From CAXBNB01 sp049115735 (lineage in GTDB: Bacteria; Bacteroidota; Bacteroidia; Cytophagales; Cyclobacteriaceae): a DNA stretch of 64,000 nucleotides. The stretch spans positions 35,678 to 99,677 of the forward strand of contig JAGDZP010000001.1 of the NCBI GenBank assembly GCA_049115735.1, given 5' to 3'. The notes below the pieces were generated by a model. It ran no database searches, was not told the DNA's origin, and worked only from the letters and a program-made list of their open reading frames with translations. Position 1 is the stretch's first letter. Every line of letters begins with the position of its first letter. Positions 25,657-34,438 of the stretch are shown here, in pieces. The position numbers and the translations under genes were made by a program.

Positions 25657-26616
25657 ATGCCGGTAGTATCAATTATAGTACCTAACTATAATCACGCACA
25701 CTTTTTAAAAGAACGTCTTGATTCAATCTTCAACCAATCCTATCAGGATTTTGAGGTGATTCTCCTCGATGATGCAAGCTCAGACAAAAGTCAAGAAATT
25801 CTCAGTCAATATGCAAAGCGTCCAAAGGTCACCCAATATGTAGTAAATAAAACCAATTCAGGCAGTCCATTTAAACAATGGAGGAAAGGCATTGAATTAA
25901 CTAAAGGAAAATACATATGGATAGCCGAAAGTGATGATGTTGCTGAATTGGATTTTTTAAGAAGATTGATTTCGAGGTTAGAAGAGGATAATGATATTGG
26001 AATTGCATTTTGCAGGTCTAAGATTATTAATAACAAAGGCAAAGCAATTGGATTTAGTAATTCAGGAGATCAATTTTCTCATGTCAGGTGGTCAGGTGAC
26101 TTTGTAATGGATGGTGTGTTGGCTATCAAAGAACATTTTAGATTCAGCACTCATATATTGAATGCTAGCTCAGTTGTTGTTCGAAAATCAGCAATAAAAT
26201 CACCTTTTTATTTTCAAAGCTATAGGTATAGCGGAGACTGGCGTTATTATCTAGACATACTAATGAATCATAGCATTTCATTTACATATGAGCCATTAAG
26301 TATCTTTAGGCGTTCAGAATCATCTCATACTTGGGCAAAATCAAGTCTCATTAGTGAATGGAAACGAATGAGTGAAAGAAAAAAGAACTTATGTTTGGCT
26401 AATAACATCTCCGGCTTGACTATAAGAGATGAGACCGATAAATATTTATGGATGTGTTATAGCATGCTAGCTCATTTGAATTCTAAAAATTACCTATGGG
26501 TTTTGCTATCAAATTGCCCTATTCAAATAAAAATATGCCTTATTCGAAAGGCAATATATTATTGTTTGGACAGAATTGGATTAGCACATTCTGCAATTAC
26601 CAGCAGGCCTAAATAG
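25657..26616 (+). CDS. Family 2 glycosyltransferase
   Basis: GT2 enzyme of 319 residues. VSIIVPNYNHAHFLKERLDS at residues 4-23, LDDASSDKSQEI near residue 39, and WIAESDD near residue 89 (DxD) are the standard motifs. YSGDWRYYLDILMNHSISF near residue 190 is the acceptor-side ED-like motif. Same strand, 46 bases after the preceding GT2, with another GT2 following, so three related enzymes act in series. Confidence 0.92.
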   Translation: MPVVSIIVPNYNHAHFLKERLDSIFNQSYQDFEVILLDDASSDKSQEILSQYAKRPKVTQYVVNKTNSGSPFKQWRKGIELTKGKYIWIAESDDVAELDFLRRLISRLEEDNDIGIAFCRSKIINNKGKAIGFSNSGDQFSHVRWSGDFVMDGVLAIKEHFRFSTHILNASSVVVRKSAIKSPFYFQSYRYSGDWRYYLDILMNHSISFTYEPLSIFRRSESSHTWAKSSLISEWKRMSERKKNLCLANNISGLTIRDETDKYLWMCYSMLAHLNSKNYLWVLLSNCPIQIKICLIRKAIYYCLDRIGLAHSAITSRPK

Positions 26617-26633
26617 CCTTTAGTACTCTTAAT

Positions 26634-27614
26634 ATGAGTACCTCTATGTTTAAATACTCTGTAATAATCCCTGTTTACAATGCCGAAAACTTTGTCGAGA
26701 AAGCGGTTGATTCTGCTTTATATCATAGTACTGTTAAAGAGGTTTTGCTGGTTGAGGATGGATCAACAGACGAATCTTTATTAGTTTGTGAGAAATTAGC
26801 TTCTTCGAATGAAAGAGTAAAACTATTTAGGCACGCTGATGGGCAGAATAAAGGAGCAGGTGCATCCAGAAACCTCGGGCTAGAAAATTCGTCCTGTGAA
26901 TTCATCTGTTTTTTGGACGCAGATGATTATTACCTGCCAAATAGGTTCGCAAAAGAAAAGGAAATATTTTCATTGTACCCTGAAGCAGATGGAGTATATG
27001 GTGCCTTGGATAGTGCGTCGACAGGAGAAAAAAACAGGCTATTATCTATGGTCTCAAACACCTCAGATCCAAATGAATCGATCTTCACGACAACTTCAAA
27101 AAGAGTACCGCCTGAAAAATTATTTGAGCATCTAATTCATTTCCGAAGATTTGGAGAAGGCTATTTCAGCATCGTAACCTTAACAATAAGGGCTGAAAGT
27201 ATCAGGAAAACCAATATTAGTTTTAATGAAGAATTAAGATTACATCAAGATACCGATTTCATTTGGAAATTAGCTTATTGTTTGAAACTATACCCAGGTG
27301 AACTAGAAAGAGCTATTGCTTTACGCGGTGTACACCCAGACAATCGGTTTTTGAACAACAAAAATATTGACCAGAGTAGAAGACTCTTGTATGAATCGGC
27401 ATATAATTGGGCAGAAAAGGGAAAAATAGAATCAAATTATAGAAGTCATTTCAGGCATTACTATTTTGTTCATGACATTAGGCAGGAAGGGTATAAAAAA
27501 ACACTACTTGACGTTATTCTTATTAATAATTGGAGCCTTATTAAAAATTCAATTTGTTATGTTTTATTTAGGTTTCCTCATTTTATGAATATAATTAACT
27601 CGAAAAGAAAATAA
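26634..27614 (+). CDS. Family 2 glycosyltransferase
   Basis: GT2 enzyme of 326 residues. YSVIIPVYNAENFVEKAVDS near the start, VEDGSTDESL near residue 40 and CFLDADDYY near residue 94 (DxD) are clear. GAGASRNLGLENS near residue 75 is the nucleotide-sugar loop. LRLHQDTDFIWKLAY near residue 202 is the ED-type catalytic region. Last plus-strand gene before a minus-strand methyltransferase that faces it, so a transcription end is expected here, though no clear terminator is seen. Confidence 0.92.
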   Translation: MSTSMFKYSVIIPVYNAENFVEKAVDSALYHSTVKEVLLVEDGSTDESLLVCEKLASSNERVKLFRHADGQNKGAGASRNLGLENSSCEFICFLDADDYYLPNRFAKEKEIFSLYPEADGVYGALDSASTGEKNRLLSMVSNTSDPNESIFTTTSKRVPPEKLFEHLIHFRRFGEGYFSIVTLTIRAESIRKTNISFNEELRLHQDTDFIWKLAYCLKLYPGELERAIALRGVHPDNRFLNNKNIDQSRRLLYESAYNWAEKGKIESNYRSHFRHYYFVHDIRQEGYKKTLLDVILINNWSLIKNSICYVLFRFPHFMNIINSKRK

Positions 27615-27681
27615 TACTCTCATTCACAAACAAATGAACAGGCAGTTAAGGTTGTATGAGATGTGGTTTAAAGCTTCCATT

Positions 27682-29118
27682 TCAAATTTCACCAATAAAC
27701 AAACATCGATTATCTTCCAGTTGAGCTTCATCGACCAATCTAAAATGTTTCTCAAATTCAGATCTAAACCAATTCTTAGTATACCATGGTGGAATGAGTG
27801 GCAGTTTGTCGAAATTGGAACTGTACAAACCTTGGGGCATGAACTCTACAAAAACATATTTGTTGGAAAAGCTTTTGATGCGTTCCAATATGAATTTTAG
27901 AGATAAGTTCTGAGTTAAAATAAGATGATGTGTCAGTGCCAAAGCTAGTACAGCTTCTGACTTAAATCTTACCTGAGCAGCTTTGAATTTATTATCGGAT
28001 ATATTTGCCCTAAAGTCCATTAAAACCGGTGTGATTCGTAGCTGTTTCTTACGGAGGTCTTTATATAAAGTGTCAATTGCATTATCATCATAATCTGAGC
28101 ATATTATGTGTTCAATGTCGTAAATATCGGAAATCATTTGTGATATGAATCCCGCATTACCACCAAATTCAAAAATCGTTTTTATGTTCAACTTTTGGAT
28201 TGACGAAAGGATGTACTCATGCCTTTCAGTTGGTTTTATATTTGAATGATAATTTGCCCATAGCGAAGGGATTTTTTGCTTTTGAAGTTTTGAAGTTTTG
28301 TTTTGAAGCTTTTCAAAATTTACGAAAGTAAAGGGTAGCAGGTTTTTATGTGCTAATGCAATTATCATATTCCCTATTTTCTCTCTTTTTGTACTAACAG
28401 AAACAAGCTGTTTGAACCTATCAATGTGTACCGTATTAAAAGCTTTGTAAGAAAAGTATAAGTAGAAAAAATTCTTTAATAATTTAGGTGGAAAAACCCT
28501 ATAAAGTGGACGCAACAGTATCAAGAAATCGTTAAAACTTATTTGATTACCATGTAGGGAATGCCTGGCAAAAAACACATATCCCCGACTCCATAATTTC
28601 AAGGGCGCATAGAAGCTCTGTTGAAATTCTCCAAAGGCCCTCCAACCGTCAGATTTCTTACCATAGCAGGTTTCAATCTTTACAAAACTTCCAATGTCAA
28701 CGAATTTTGGCTTGTTATAATGGAATAATATGTTAAATGGGTGCGCATCAATCGTTTGGTATCCATACTTTCTCGCTATATGATTAACTTCCAATGTGAT
28801 TTTTGCAGCATCTTGCAGCATTGAAAAGGACCATTCAAAAGGAAGTGAGTGACAAGGTATTTTGGTATGTTTAAGAACCAGTGAGCAGTCATTTGTTGAG
28901 TAATTAGTAATATCGGTATGAGGTATAAGTCGTCTTTTGATAAGGTCTTTAATCAGTCCACAATTAAATAGCTCTTCCACATGAGAACGTTGTTTTTCGT
29001 ATATCGCTCGATAAATGTTACCATTCCAGAAAAATACATACCCATTTGGATCATAGGATTCTATTTTATCGATATCAGCACTAGAGATCGTATTGTCAGA
29101 GGTCTGTACTTTATTCAT
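27682..29118 (-). CDS. Two-part protein: kinase-like N-terminus, SAM methyltransferase C-terminus
   Basis: A 478-residue protein on the strand opposite to the rest of the locus. The C-terminal part, residues about 300-478, is a class I methyltransferase: TIFEFGGNAGFISQMI near residue 314 is motif I and ICSDYDDNAID near residue 337 ends strand 2. The N-terminal part contains IDAHPFNILFHYNKPKFVDIG near residues 145-165, which has the spacing of the catalytic loop and metal motif of APH/Kdo-kinase folds (D....N, then D-x-G). The pattern resembles rhizobial NoeA-like proteins, which are poorly characterised. Whether the N-terminal part binds nucleotide is inference. Confidence 0.7.
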   Translation of the reverse strand: MNKVQTSDNTISSADIDKIESYDPNGYVFFWNGNIYRAIYEKQRSHVEELFNCGLIKDLIKRRLIPHTDITNYSTNDCSLVLKHTKIPCHSLPFEWSFSMLQDAAKITLEVNHIARKYGYQTIDAHPFNILFHYNKPKFVDIGSFVKIETCYGKKSDGWRAFGEFQQSFYAPLKLWSRGYVFFARHSLHGNQISFNDFLILLRPLYRVFPPKLLKNFFYLYFSYKAFNTVHIDRFKQLVSVSTKREKIGNMIIALAHKNLLPFTFVNFEKLQNKTSKLQKQKIPSLWANYHSNIKPTERHEYILSSIQKLNIKTIFEFGGNAGFISQMISDIYDIEHIICSDYDDNAIDTLYKDLRKKQLRITPVLMDFRANISDNKFKAAQVRFKSEAVLALALTHHLILTQNLSLKFILERIKSFSNKYVFVEFMPQGLYSSNFDKLPLIPPWYTKNWFRSEFEKHFRLVDEAQLEDNRCLFIGEI

Positions 29119-29449
29119 GGGAATATAATTTTTGAATTGTCGTTTTCAAGAATAATTTAAGAACTGAGTTTGGTTAGAGTGGGTGAAAAGTCAATTTGAG
29201 ATAAAATTAACAATGTCACAATTGTTTGGCCCAATACATCATCGCGAAAATATGAATTTATCTGAACATCCTACTTTGAAAAATGAATTGGTTTTATTCT
29301 GTTTGGTGTACATGGCGTTTTTGTATGCGAGGCAGGCAAACTCATGCAATCAGATATAGCTTTTTTTGAAATTTATGAGTTCAATCAATTCCAACAGAAC
29401 ACTTTAACCTTTTAGTCATTCCAATTATTTTTTTCGATGAATTTACAAC
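29119..29449. other. Divergent gap with a small open frame
   Basis: 331 bases between a minus-strand and a plus-strand gene, so promoters for both should lie here; no convincing TTG-N18-TAnnTTTG pair was found. A 48-codon frame from the ATG at 29213 to the TAG at 29357-29359 encodes a short peptide with one hydrophobic stretch (ELVLFCLVYMAFLYA). It could be a small membrane peptide, a remnant, or chance. Confidence 0.3.
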
Positions 29450-29452
29450 TTG

Positions 29453-30358
29453 ATGGTTCCTCTAATTAGTATAGTTATTCCTACGTTTAATAGAGCTCAT
29501 ACTCTAATTGGAACTATCGATAGTATCGTTGCTCAGAACTTTGATAAGTGGGAATTAATTGTGGTGGACGATGGGTCGACTGACAACACATCTGTTGTAC
29601 TTTATGAATACATTCAAAAAGATTCTAGAATTACATACCTTATTCGACCCCAAAACAAACCTAAAGGAGCTAATTCTTGCAGAAATTTTGGAGTACAAAA
29701 TGCAAGAGGCGACTATATAGCTTTCTTAGATTCTGATGATCAATGGAAACAATCAAAACTAGAGGCTGATTGGGAGCTACTAAACCAAAAGACAAATGTG
29801 AAGGGGATATACAGTGGAATTATTATTGATAATGGCAAATTCCGAGAAGCTAAGAATACAAGACCCCTACATTCTGATGAAAGTTATGTTGATTTTATAT
29901 TCTCAAAAGGGGTTATGGCGCAGACTTCAACTTATATGGTAGATAGTCATGCTGTAAAAAAAATTATGTTTGATGAGAAATTGCAAAGGCATCAGGATTT
30001 AGATTTCTTCATTCGGTTTGGTAAGGAGTTTTCTTGGGAATTCCTAGATGGATGTAATACTATAGTAAATTGGAAAAAGGGGGAAGAAAGCAAGCCACAT
30101 TTCCCTTCTATGATTAGATTTTACGAGAAATATCGAACGGATATTACTTCAAAAAAAAATCATGCCCGTTATTTGATATGGGCATGGGTTCAGGCGAAAA
30201 AAAATAACCAAGAGTATACCGACTATTATATTAGACAATTAAAGGAAATGTTTTTCCAGGTGAGTTTCGAAGACAAACTGTTTTGCCTTGCTCCGAATGT
30301 TTTTTATTTAGGATGGAATATTTTTGATAGAATCAAAAGAAATTTATTGAGTAAATAG
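29453..30358 (+). CDS. Family 2 glycosyltransferase
   Basis: GT2 enzyme of 301 residues. ISIVIPTFNRAHTLIGTIDS near the start, VDDGSTDNTSVVL near residue 38 and AFLDSDDQW near residue 92 (DxD) are standard. RHQDLDFFIRFGKEFSWEF near residue 183 is the acceptor-side motif. The ATG at 29453 is preferred to the TTG directly before it. The next gene starts on the second base after its stop codon, so the two are coupled. Confidence 0.92.
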   Translation: MVPLISIVIPTFNRAHTLIGTIDSIVAQNFDKWELIVVDDGSTDNTSVVLYEYIQKDSRITYLIRPQNKPKGANSCRNFGVQNARGDYIAFLDSDDQWKQSKLEADWELLNQKTNVKGIYSGIIIDNGKFREAKNTRPLHSDESYVDFIFSKGVMAQTSTYMVDSHAVKKIMFDEKLQRHQDLDFFIRFGKEFSWEFLDGCNTIVNWKKGEESKPHFPSMIRFYEKYRTDITSKKNHARYLIWAWVQAKKNNQEYTDYYIRQLKEMFFQVSFEDKLFCLAPNVFYLGWNIFDRIKRNLLSK

Positions 30359-30359
30359 T

Positions 30360-31280
30360 TTGAGCAAGCCTAAAATAGTATATCTCATTGGTACATCGCA
30401 CTGTGGTTCAACCTTGTTAAGTGTGATTCTGGGAGCCCATCAAAAGGTGGAATGTGTTGGGGAATTGAAATTTTTACCAAGTTACTGGGATAGGGGAGAA
30501 GATTGTACTTGTAAAAACGAAATCAAAGAATGTCCTTTTTGGATGAATGTGGTAAAAGGGCTGTCACAGATTGGAAATGGTTTAAATTCAACAACAATAC
30601 CTCGCTGGACCCTGACAAAAATATTTTTAGCAATAATATTTGCTATAAACCCAAGGACTATATGGACCAAGGGTGAAATAGATGCTTTTGCCATTTCCAA
30701 CTTGAGCTTGTATTCGTCGATTACAAAAGTATCTAAAAAGCCTGTAGTTCTAGATTCTTCAAAAAGTATATTTAGGGCCTTTTTACTTTGGTTATCTAAT
30801 CGTTTTGACATAAAACTCATATATGTCAATCGAGATGGAAAGTCATATCTTGCGTCAAAAAAGAGGCGTGAAAAATCAAAAAGAAGCTTTAATATCTTAA
30901 AGTATTTAGGCTATTATTTCAAAGATAAGTATATGCATATGAGGTTTTTGATCTGGCTGCCAAAAAAAAACCTTCTACCAATAAGTTATTATGATCTTAC
31001 TGTCAACTGTGAGGAAACGTTATCCAGGATACTTGAATTCACGGAACTTCCAAATCAAATGAACATTATTGGGAAGACAGATGAGAATGAAAATTTTAGT
31101 TTCACAAAAGAAATCAACCATGATATTGGAGGGAATGGAGTTAGGTTGAGGCAGGAAGTAGATATCATGTATAAAGACAATTGGAAATCTGATCTTAACC
31201 TTTACGAACGTATTATTTTTGCTGTTTTAGGTGGAAATATTGTTGACTATTTAGTCAAAAGTTTATTAAGGTTGAATTAA
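30360..31280 (+). CDS. Sulfotransferase family protein
   Basis: Probable PAPS-dependent sulfotransferase of 306 residues. VYLIGTSHCGSTLLSVILGAH near residues 6-26 contains the 5'-phosphosulfate loop (SHCGSTLL) and is followed by GELKFLP, as in the large Sulfotransfer_3 group. KLIYVNRDGKSYLAS near residue 155 supplies the 3'-phosphate-binding arginine and serine. It starts with TTG one base after the preceding stop codon; no ATG precedes the P-loop. A C-terminal region with many charged residues completes it. Fourth sulfotransferase of the locus. Confidence 0.82.
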   Translation: MSKPKIVYLIGTSHCGSTLLSVILGAHQKVECVGELKFLPSYWDRGEDCTCKNEIKECPFWMNVVKGLSQIGNGLNSTTIPRWTLTKIFLAIIFAINPRTIWTKGEIDAFAISNLSLYSSITKVSKKPVVLDSSKSIFRAFLLWLSNRFDIKLIYVNRDGKSYLASKKRREKSKRSFNILKYLGYYFKDKYMHMRFLIWLPKKNLLPISYYDLTVNCEETLSRILEFTELPNQMNIIGKTDENENFSFTKEINHDIGGNGVRLRQEVDIMYKDNWKSDLNLYERIIFAVLGGNIVDYLVKSLLRLN

Positions 31281-31313
31281 ACTATTTGTTCAAAACATTA
31301 ATATTCAAACGCT

Positions 31314-32393
31314 CTGTCAGCTTTAAATAAAAAAATCCTCTTCTTAGGTCCCTATTCTCCACCAATAACTGGTCAGTCACTAGCATTCAAAACCATGGTT
31401 GATTCCTATTCTCGGAATGAGTGCCTACTAGTTGACACAACAAAATTTTCGAAAAAGGCTCTGAATACTTTTTGCTCTATAGTTAGAAGTGTTTGGATAT
31501 TAATTTCAAGGAATGACATATCTATAATTTATTTTACATGCAGTAGGAGCATAGCTGGTTCTCTCAGGGAAATACCTATGCTGTTAATAGCCAGAGCGAA
31601 AAGGCTAAAAGTAATAAACCATTTGCACGGTGCAGATTTTGCTGAATTTTACCATAGGACACCATGGCTCTATAGAAAGGTTCTTGATCACGCTTATAAA
31701 GGGGTAGAAACATCGATTGTGTTGATAGATTCAATGAAAAGGGAGTTTGAAATGTTCGCAAAAATGAAAAAAGTGGTAATAAATAACTATTACCCATCTG
31801 AGTTCGACACGCAAACTTCAATGGGTACTAAAAATGAATTGGTAGTGACATACCTTTCCAATATTATGCGAAGTAAGGGCATTATGGAGTTCTTACAGGC
31901 ATGTACTCTAATTACGGAGCGCCATCAAAATGTGAAGTTTCAGATGGCAGGAGCCTTCATGGGAGATCATTTGAAGACTAGGAGGCAAATTAAGTCCCAA
32001 GTGAATACATACCTAAAAAGAAACGAAAATCTTGGTCTTGAATTTCTTGGTTATCTTCCGGTAGAAAAACGCTTAGACTTTTTGTCGCGATCCAGTATTT
32101 TGGTCTTTCCGAGTTTCTATCCCTCTGAGGCGTTTCCGTTAGTAATTGTTGAAGCTATGCGATGTGGCAATGCCATTGTAGCTTCTGAACATAACTATCT
32201 ACCCGATATTGTTAGGGGGAACAATGGAGTCATTGTACCTAAAAGAGATTCACAAGCAGTAGCAACTGCAGTGATAGACCTAATTGATAATCCTCAGACA
32301 TTACAAAATATTATAAGCTTCAATGTGAACTATGCAAAGCTACATTTTTCAGAGAGTGGCTACTTGAAATCACTTCATAGGTTGCTGGCATAA
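31314..32393 (+). CDS. Family 4 glycosyltransferase with no standard start codon
   Basis: GT-B enzyme; the core has VTYLSNIMRSKGIMEFL at the start of the C-domain, GYLPVEKRLDFLSRSSILVFP, and EAFPLVIVEAMRCGN (E-x7-E). The first ATG in frame, at 31395, would remove the N-domain strand. Upstream of it the same frame encodes KKILFLGPYSPPITGQSLAF, which is the classic start of this GT4 group, and stays open back to a stop at 31299-31301, with no ATG, GTG or TTG. CTG at 31314 is the only near-cognate candidate and is used here; a mutated start is equally possible. It is the last gene of the locus. Confidence 0.75.
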   Translation: MSALNKKILFLGPYSPPITGQSLAFKTMVDSYSRNECLLVDTTKFSKKALNTFCSIVRSVWILISRNDISIIYFTCSRSIAGSLREIPMLLIARAKRLKVINHLHGADFAEFYHRTPWLYRKVLDHAYKGVETSIVLIDSMKREFEMFAKMKKVVINNYYPSEFDTQTSMGTKNELVVTYLSNIMRSKGIMEFLQACTLITERHQNVKFQMAGAFMGDHLKTRRQIKSQVNTYLKRNENLGLEFLGYLPVEKRLDFLSRSSILVFPSFYPSEAFPLVIVEAMRCGNAIVASEHNYLPDIVRGNNGVIVPKRDSQAVATAVIDLIDNPQTLQNIISFNVNYAKLHFSESGYLKSLHRLLA

Positions 32394-32612
32394 ACTTTCA
32401 TCTCAACATATCTGTACACCTTCTTCTAGCAACCAGTATAAAGTACACCCATCAAAAAATCACCTGCCCAATTTCCCTCCTCATCTGGCTCACTTCTAAA
32501 GAATAAAACCCAAACTCTTCGACGACTTTTCTTTGAACGGATATGCAGATTGCCTCTGAAAAGGAATCTCAAAACCCTCGAAATTTTCACCATTAATTGG
32601 AGTTGCAATTGT

Positions 32613-33758
32613 TCAAACCCTCATCACACCCTCACCCAAATCCACATTATAAGACTTTAGGTCTATCTCAAAAGCAGATTTGTAGGCTTGTGCTGCCTTG
32701 GATGTGAATTCTTCTTCGTAACCTTTTTTGACGATGTTGATGGTGCAGCCACCAAAGCCACCACCCATCATTCGTGAGCCCAGCACGTTTTTGTCTTTGT
32801 GAGCCAGTTCGGCCAGGAAGTCTAGTTCCGCGCAGCTTACCTCATATACTTTACTTAATCCATGGTGAGATTGGTTCATGAATTGGCCCATGGCCTTTAA
32901 ATCTCCTGCCTGAAGAGCTTGACAAGTATCTTCCACACGCTGATTTTCGTTAATTACGTAGTTGGCGCGTTTCAATTTGACCTCATCAAGCTGGCTTGCA
33001 ACAGCTTCTAACATTTTCTTGCTGATATCCCTTGGAGATTCAACTTTAGGATATGTTTCCTTTACTACTTCTACCACCTTCTCCAAGTCACTTCTTCTGT
33101 TATTATATTCCGAATCCGTAAGCTCGTGCGCCACACAAGTGTCTAGTAGTACAATGGTGTAACCATCAAGTACTGCTGGGAAGAATTTATACTCCAGATT
33201 ACGGCAATCTAAAAAGAGACAGTGGTCTTTCTGACTAAAGGTTACCGCATATTGATCCATCAATCCACAGTTGAGCCCAACTCTATGTTCAGCGGCTTGA
33301 GCGAGTAGCGCAATTTTTTCTTTCGAAATACCCAGGTCGAACAACTCGCTGAGTGCATATATGATTCCGCAGGTCAGTGCGGCGGAAGAGGAGAGACCAG
33401 CTCCAATAGGTATATTGCCTCCAAAAACAAGTTTGAAACCCTTTAAGGCATACCCGTCTTCCCTCAAGCCAATGACCACAGATTCCATGTATTTCATCCA
33501 GCCTTTGGTGGTGACCTTATCAATGTCCAAGGCAACTTCATTCATTTCATCAAAATCAGTCGACAGGATTTTAGCCACTCCAGAGTCGTTTGATCCAATG
33601 GCAAAAAAGGTGTACTTGTTGATTGCGGCAGGAAGTACAAAACCTAAATTATAGTCTGTATGCTCTCCGATGATATTAATTCTTCCAGGTGCCTGGACCG
33701 ATACTTCAGCCATTGATCCAAAAACTTCCTGGTACTTGTTGTTGATAATGTCTTTCAT
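32613..33758 (-). CDS. galK: Galactokinase
   Basis: GHMP-family kinase that phosphorylates galactose at C1 with ATP, the first step of the Leloir pathway. GRINIIGEHTDYNLGFVLPAA near residue 20 is the galactokinase signature, PIGAGLSSSAAL near residue 118 is the ATP-binding motif, and GSRMMGGGFGGCTINIV near residue 330 is the C-terminal GHMP motif. Starting at the ATG at 33758 (MKDIINNKYQEVFG) gives 381 residues, the usual length; a GTG at 33797 would add 13 unusual residues. No galT or galactose epimerase is next to it. It may feed galactose into sugar-nucleotide pools for the neighbouring glycan. Confidence 0.95.
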   Translation of the reverse strand: MKDIINNKYQEVFGSMAEVSVQAPGRINIIGEHTDYNLGFVLPAAINKYTFFAIGSNDSGVAKILSTDFDEMNEVALDIDKVTTKGWMKYMESVVIGLREDGYALKGFKLVFGGNIPIGAGLSSSAALTCGIIYALSELFDLGISKEKIALLAQAAEHRVGLNCGLMDQYAVTFSQKDHCLFLDCRNLEYKFFPAVLDGYTIVLLDTCVAHELTDSEYNNRRSDLEKVVEVVKETYPKVESPRDISKKMLEAVASQLDEVKLKRANYVINENQRVEDTCQALQAGDLKAMGQFMNQSHHGLSKVYEVSCAELDFLAELAHKDKNVLGSRMMGGGFGGCTINIVKKGYEEEFTSKAAQAYKSAFEIDLKSYNVDLGEGVMRV

Positions 33759-33853
33759 GAACGATTCTATAAGCGTTATATATACGTTTATAGGCACGAA
33801 GGTAGGAAATTTATTTCAAAAAAATTTGAAGCAGCAAAGAGGTAGGGATGGAT

Positions 33854-34282
33854 TTACTTCTTAGCCAGCAAATTCAGTAAGACATGACGTTCATCAAAAA
33901 ACACCTTTGAAGCTGCAAGGAGTACAATTATCGCCATCATAAATAGCTGTCCGCCATCATTCATTACTTCTATTCCAATAAACAACAAGTGGGAGAGTAT
34001 GGCACCCGCCATAAGGCCTACGGCCAGCAGTGCACCGAATATAGCTGTACGATTTATGAGTATCAAAATAGAGGCGACCAATTCTATAAGACCCGTTCCT
34101 ATGCGCAAATAGGATTCATAATCTGCATTACCCAGAATAGCCAATGCAATTGCTCCGAATATATCTTTTGACTCAGCAAGGGCAGCTTCTCCTCCGATAC
34201 CAAATTTAAAATAGAGTGTTTGCAGTAGAACAAAAGCAACAATGAGCCTTGGAATTTGGGCAATTAATTTAGTGGTTTTCAT
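33854..34282 (-). CDS. DoxX family membrane protein
   Basis: Small integral membrane protein of 142 residues with four hydrophobic segments near residues 10-28, 55-75, 80-100 and 108-130; LIVAFVLLQTLYFKFG at the start and a later GLIELVASILIL are typical of DoxX/DoxD-like proteins. Molecular role in most bacteria is unclear, with links to redox stress. It is divergent from a MarR regulator 156 bases away, a common arrangement in which the regulator controls both genes. Confidence 0.8.
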   Translation of the reverse strand: MKTTKLIAQIPRLIVAFVLLQTLYFKFGIGGEAALAESKDIFGAIALAILGNADYESYLRIGTGLIELVASILILINRTAIFGALLAVGLMAGAILSHLLFIGIEVMNDGGQLFMMAIIVLLAASKVFFDERHVLLNLLAKK

Positions 34283-34391
34283 GGCAATCTGTTTGGGATA
34301 TATGTAAAATAATGAATCTTATTCAGGAGCCAAAGCTCTGAGTGATTCAATATATTCGTCCCTGACCATTCTTTGTGATAGAACCATATAT

Positions 34392-34420
34392 TTGATATGT
34401 CGTAACATTACATACATTTG
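34392..34420 (+). promoter_or_regulatory. Promoter of the MarR gene with overlapping palindromes
   Basis: TTG at 34392-34394, 18 bases, TACATTTG at 34413-34420, a close match to the Bacteroidota promoter pattern, ending 18 bases before the ATG. Two short inverted repeats overlap it: CATAT/ATATG around 34385-34399 over the -33 box and TTACA/TGTAA at 34408-34423 over the -7 box. These are good candidate operators for autorepression by the MarR protein and for control of doxX. Confidence 0.6.
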
Positions 34421-34438
34421 TAAATAAAAGTCAATGCT

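Noticed and set aside
27634..27900. An 88-codon plus-strand gene after the GT2 cluster
   Set aside because: Overlaps the strong minus-strand methyltransferase over most of its length and has no domain.
32394..32612. A gene in the 219-base gap between the glycan locus and galK
   Set aside because: The only frame is a short arginine-rich minus-strand stretch; no motif, no promoter, no clear terminator.
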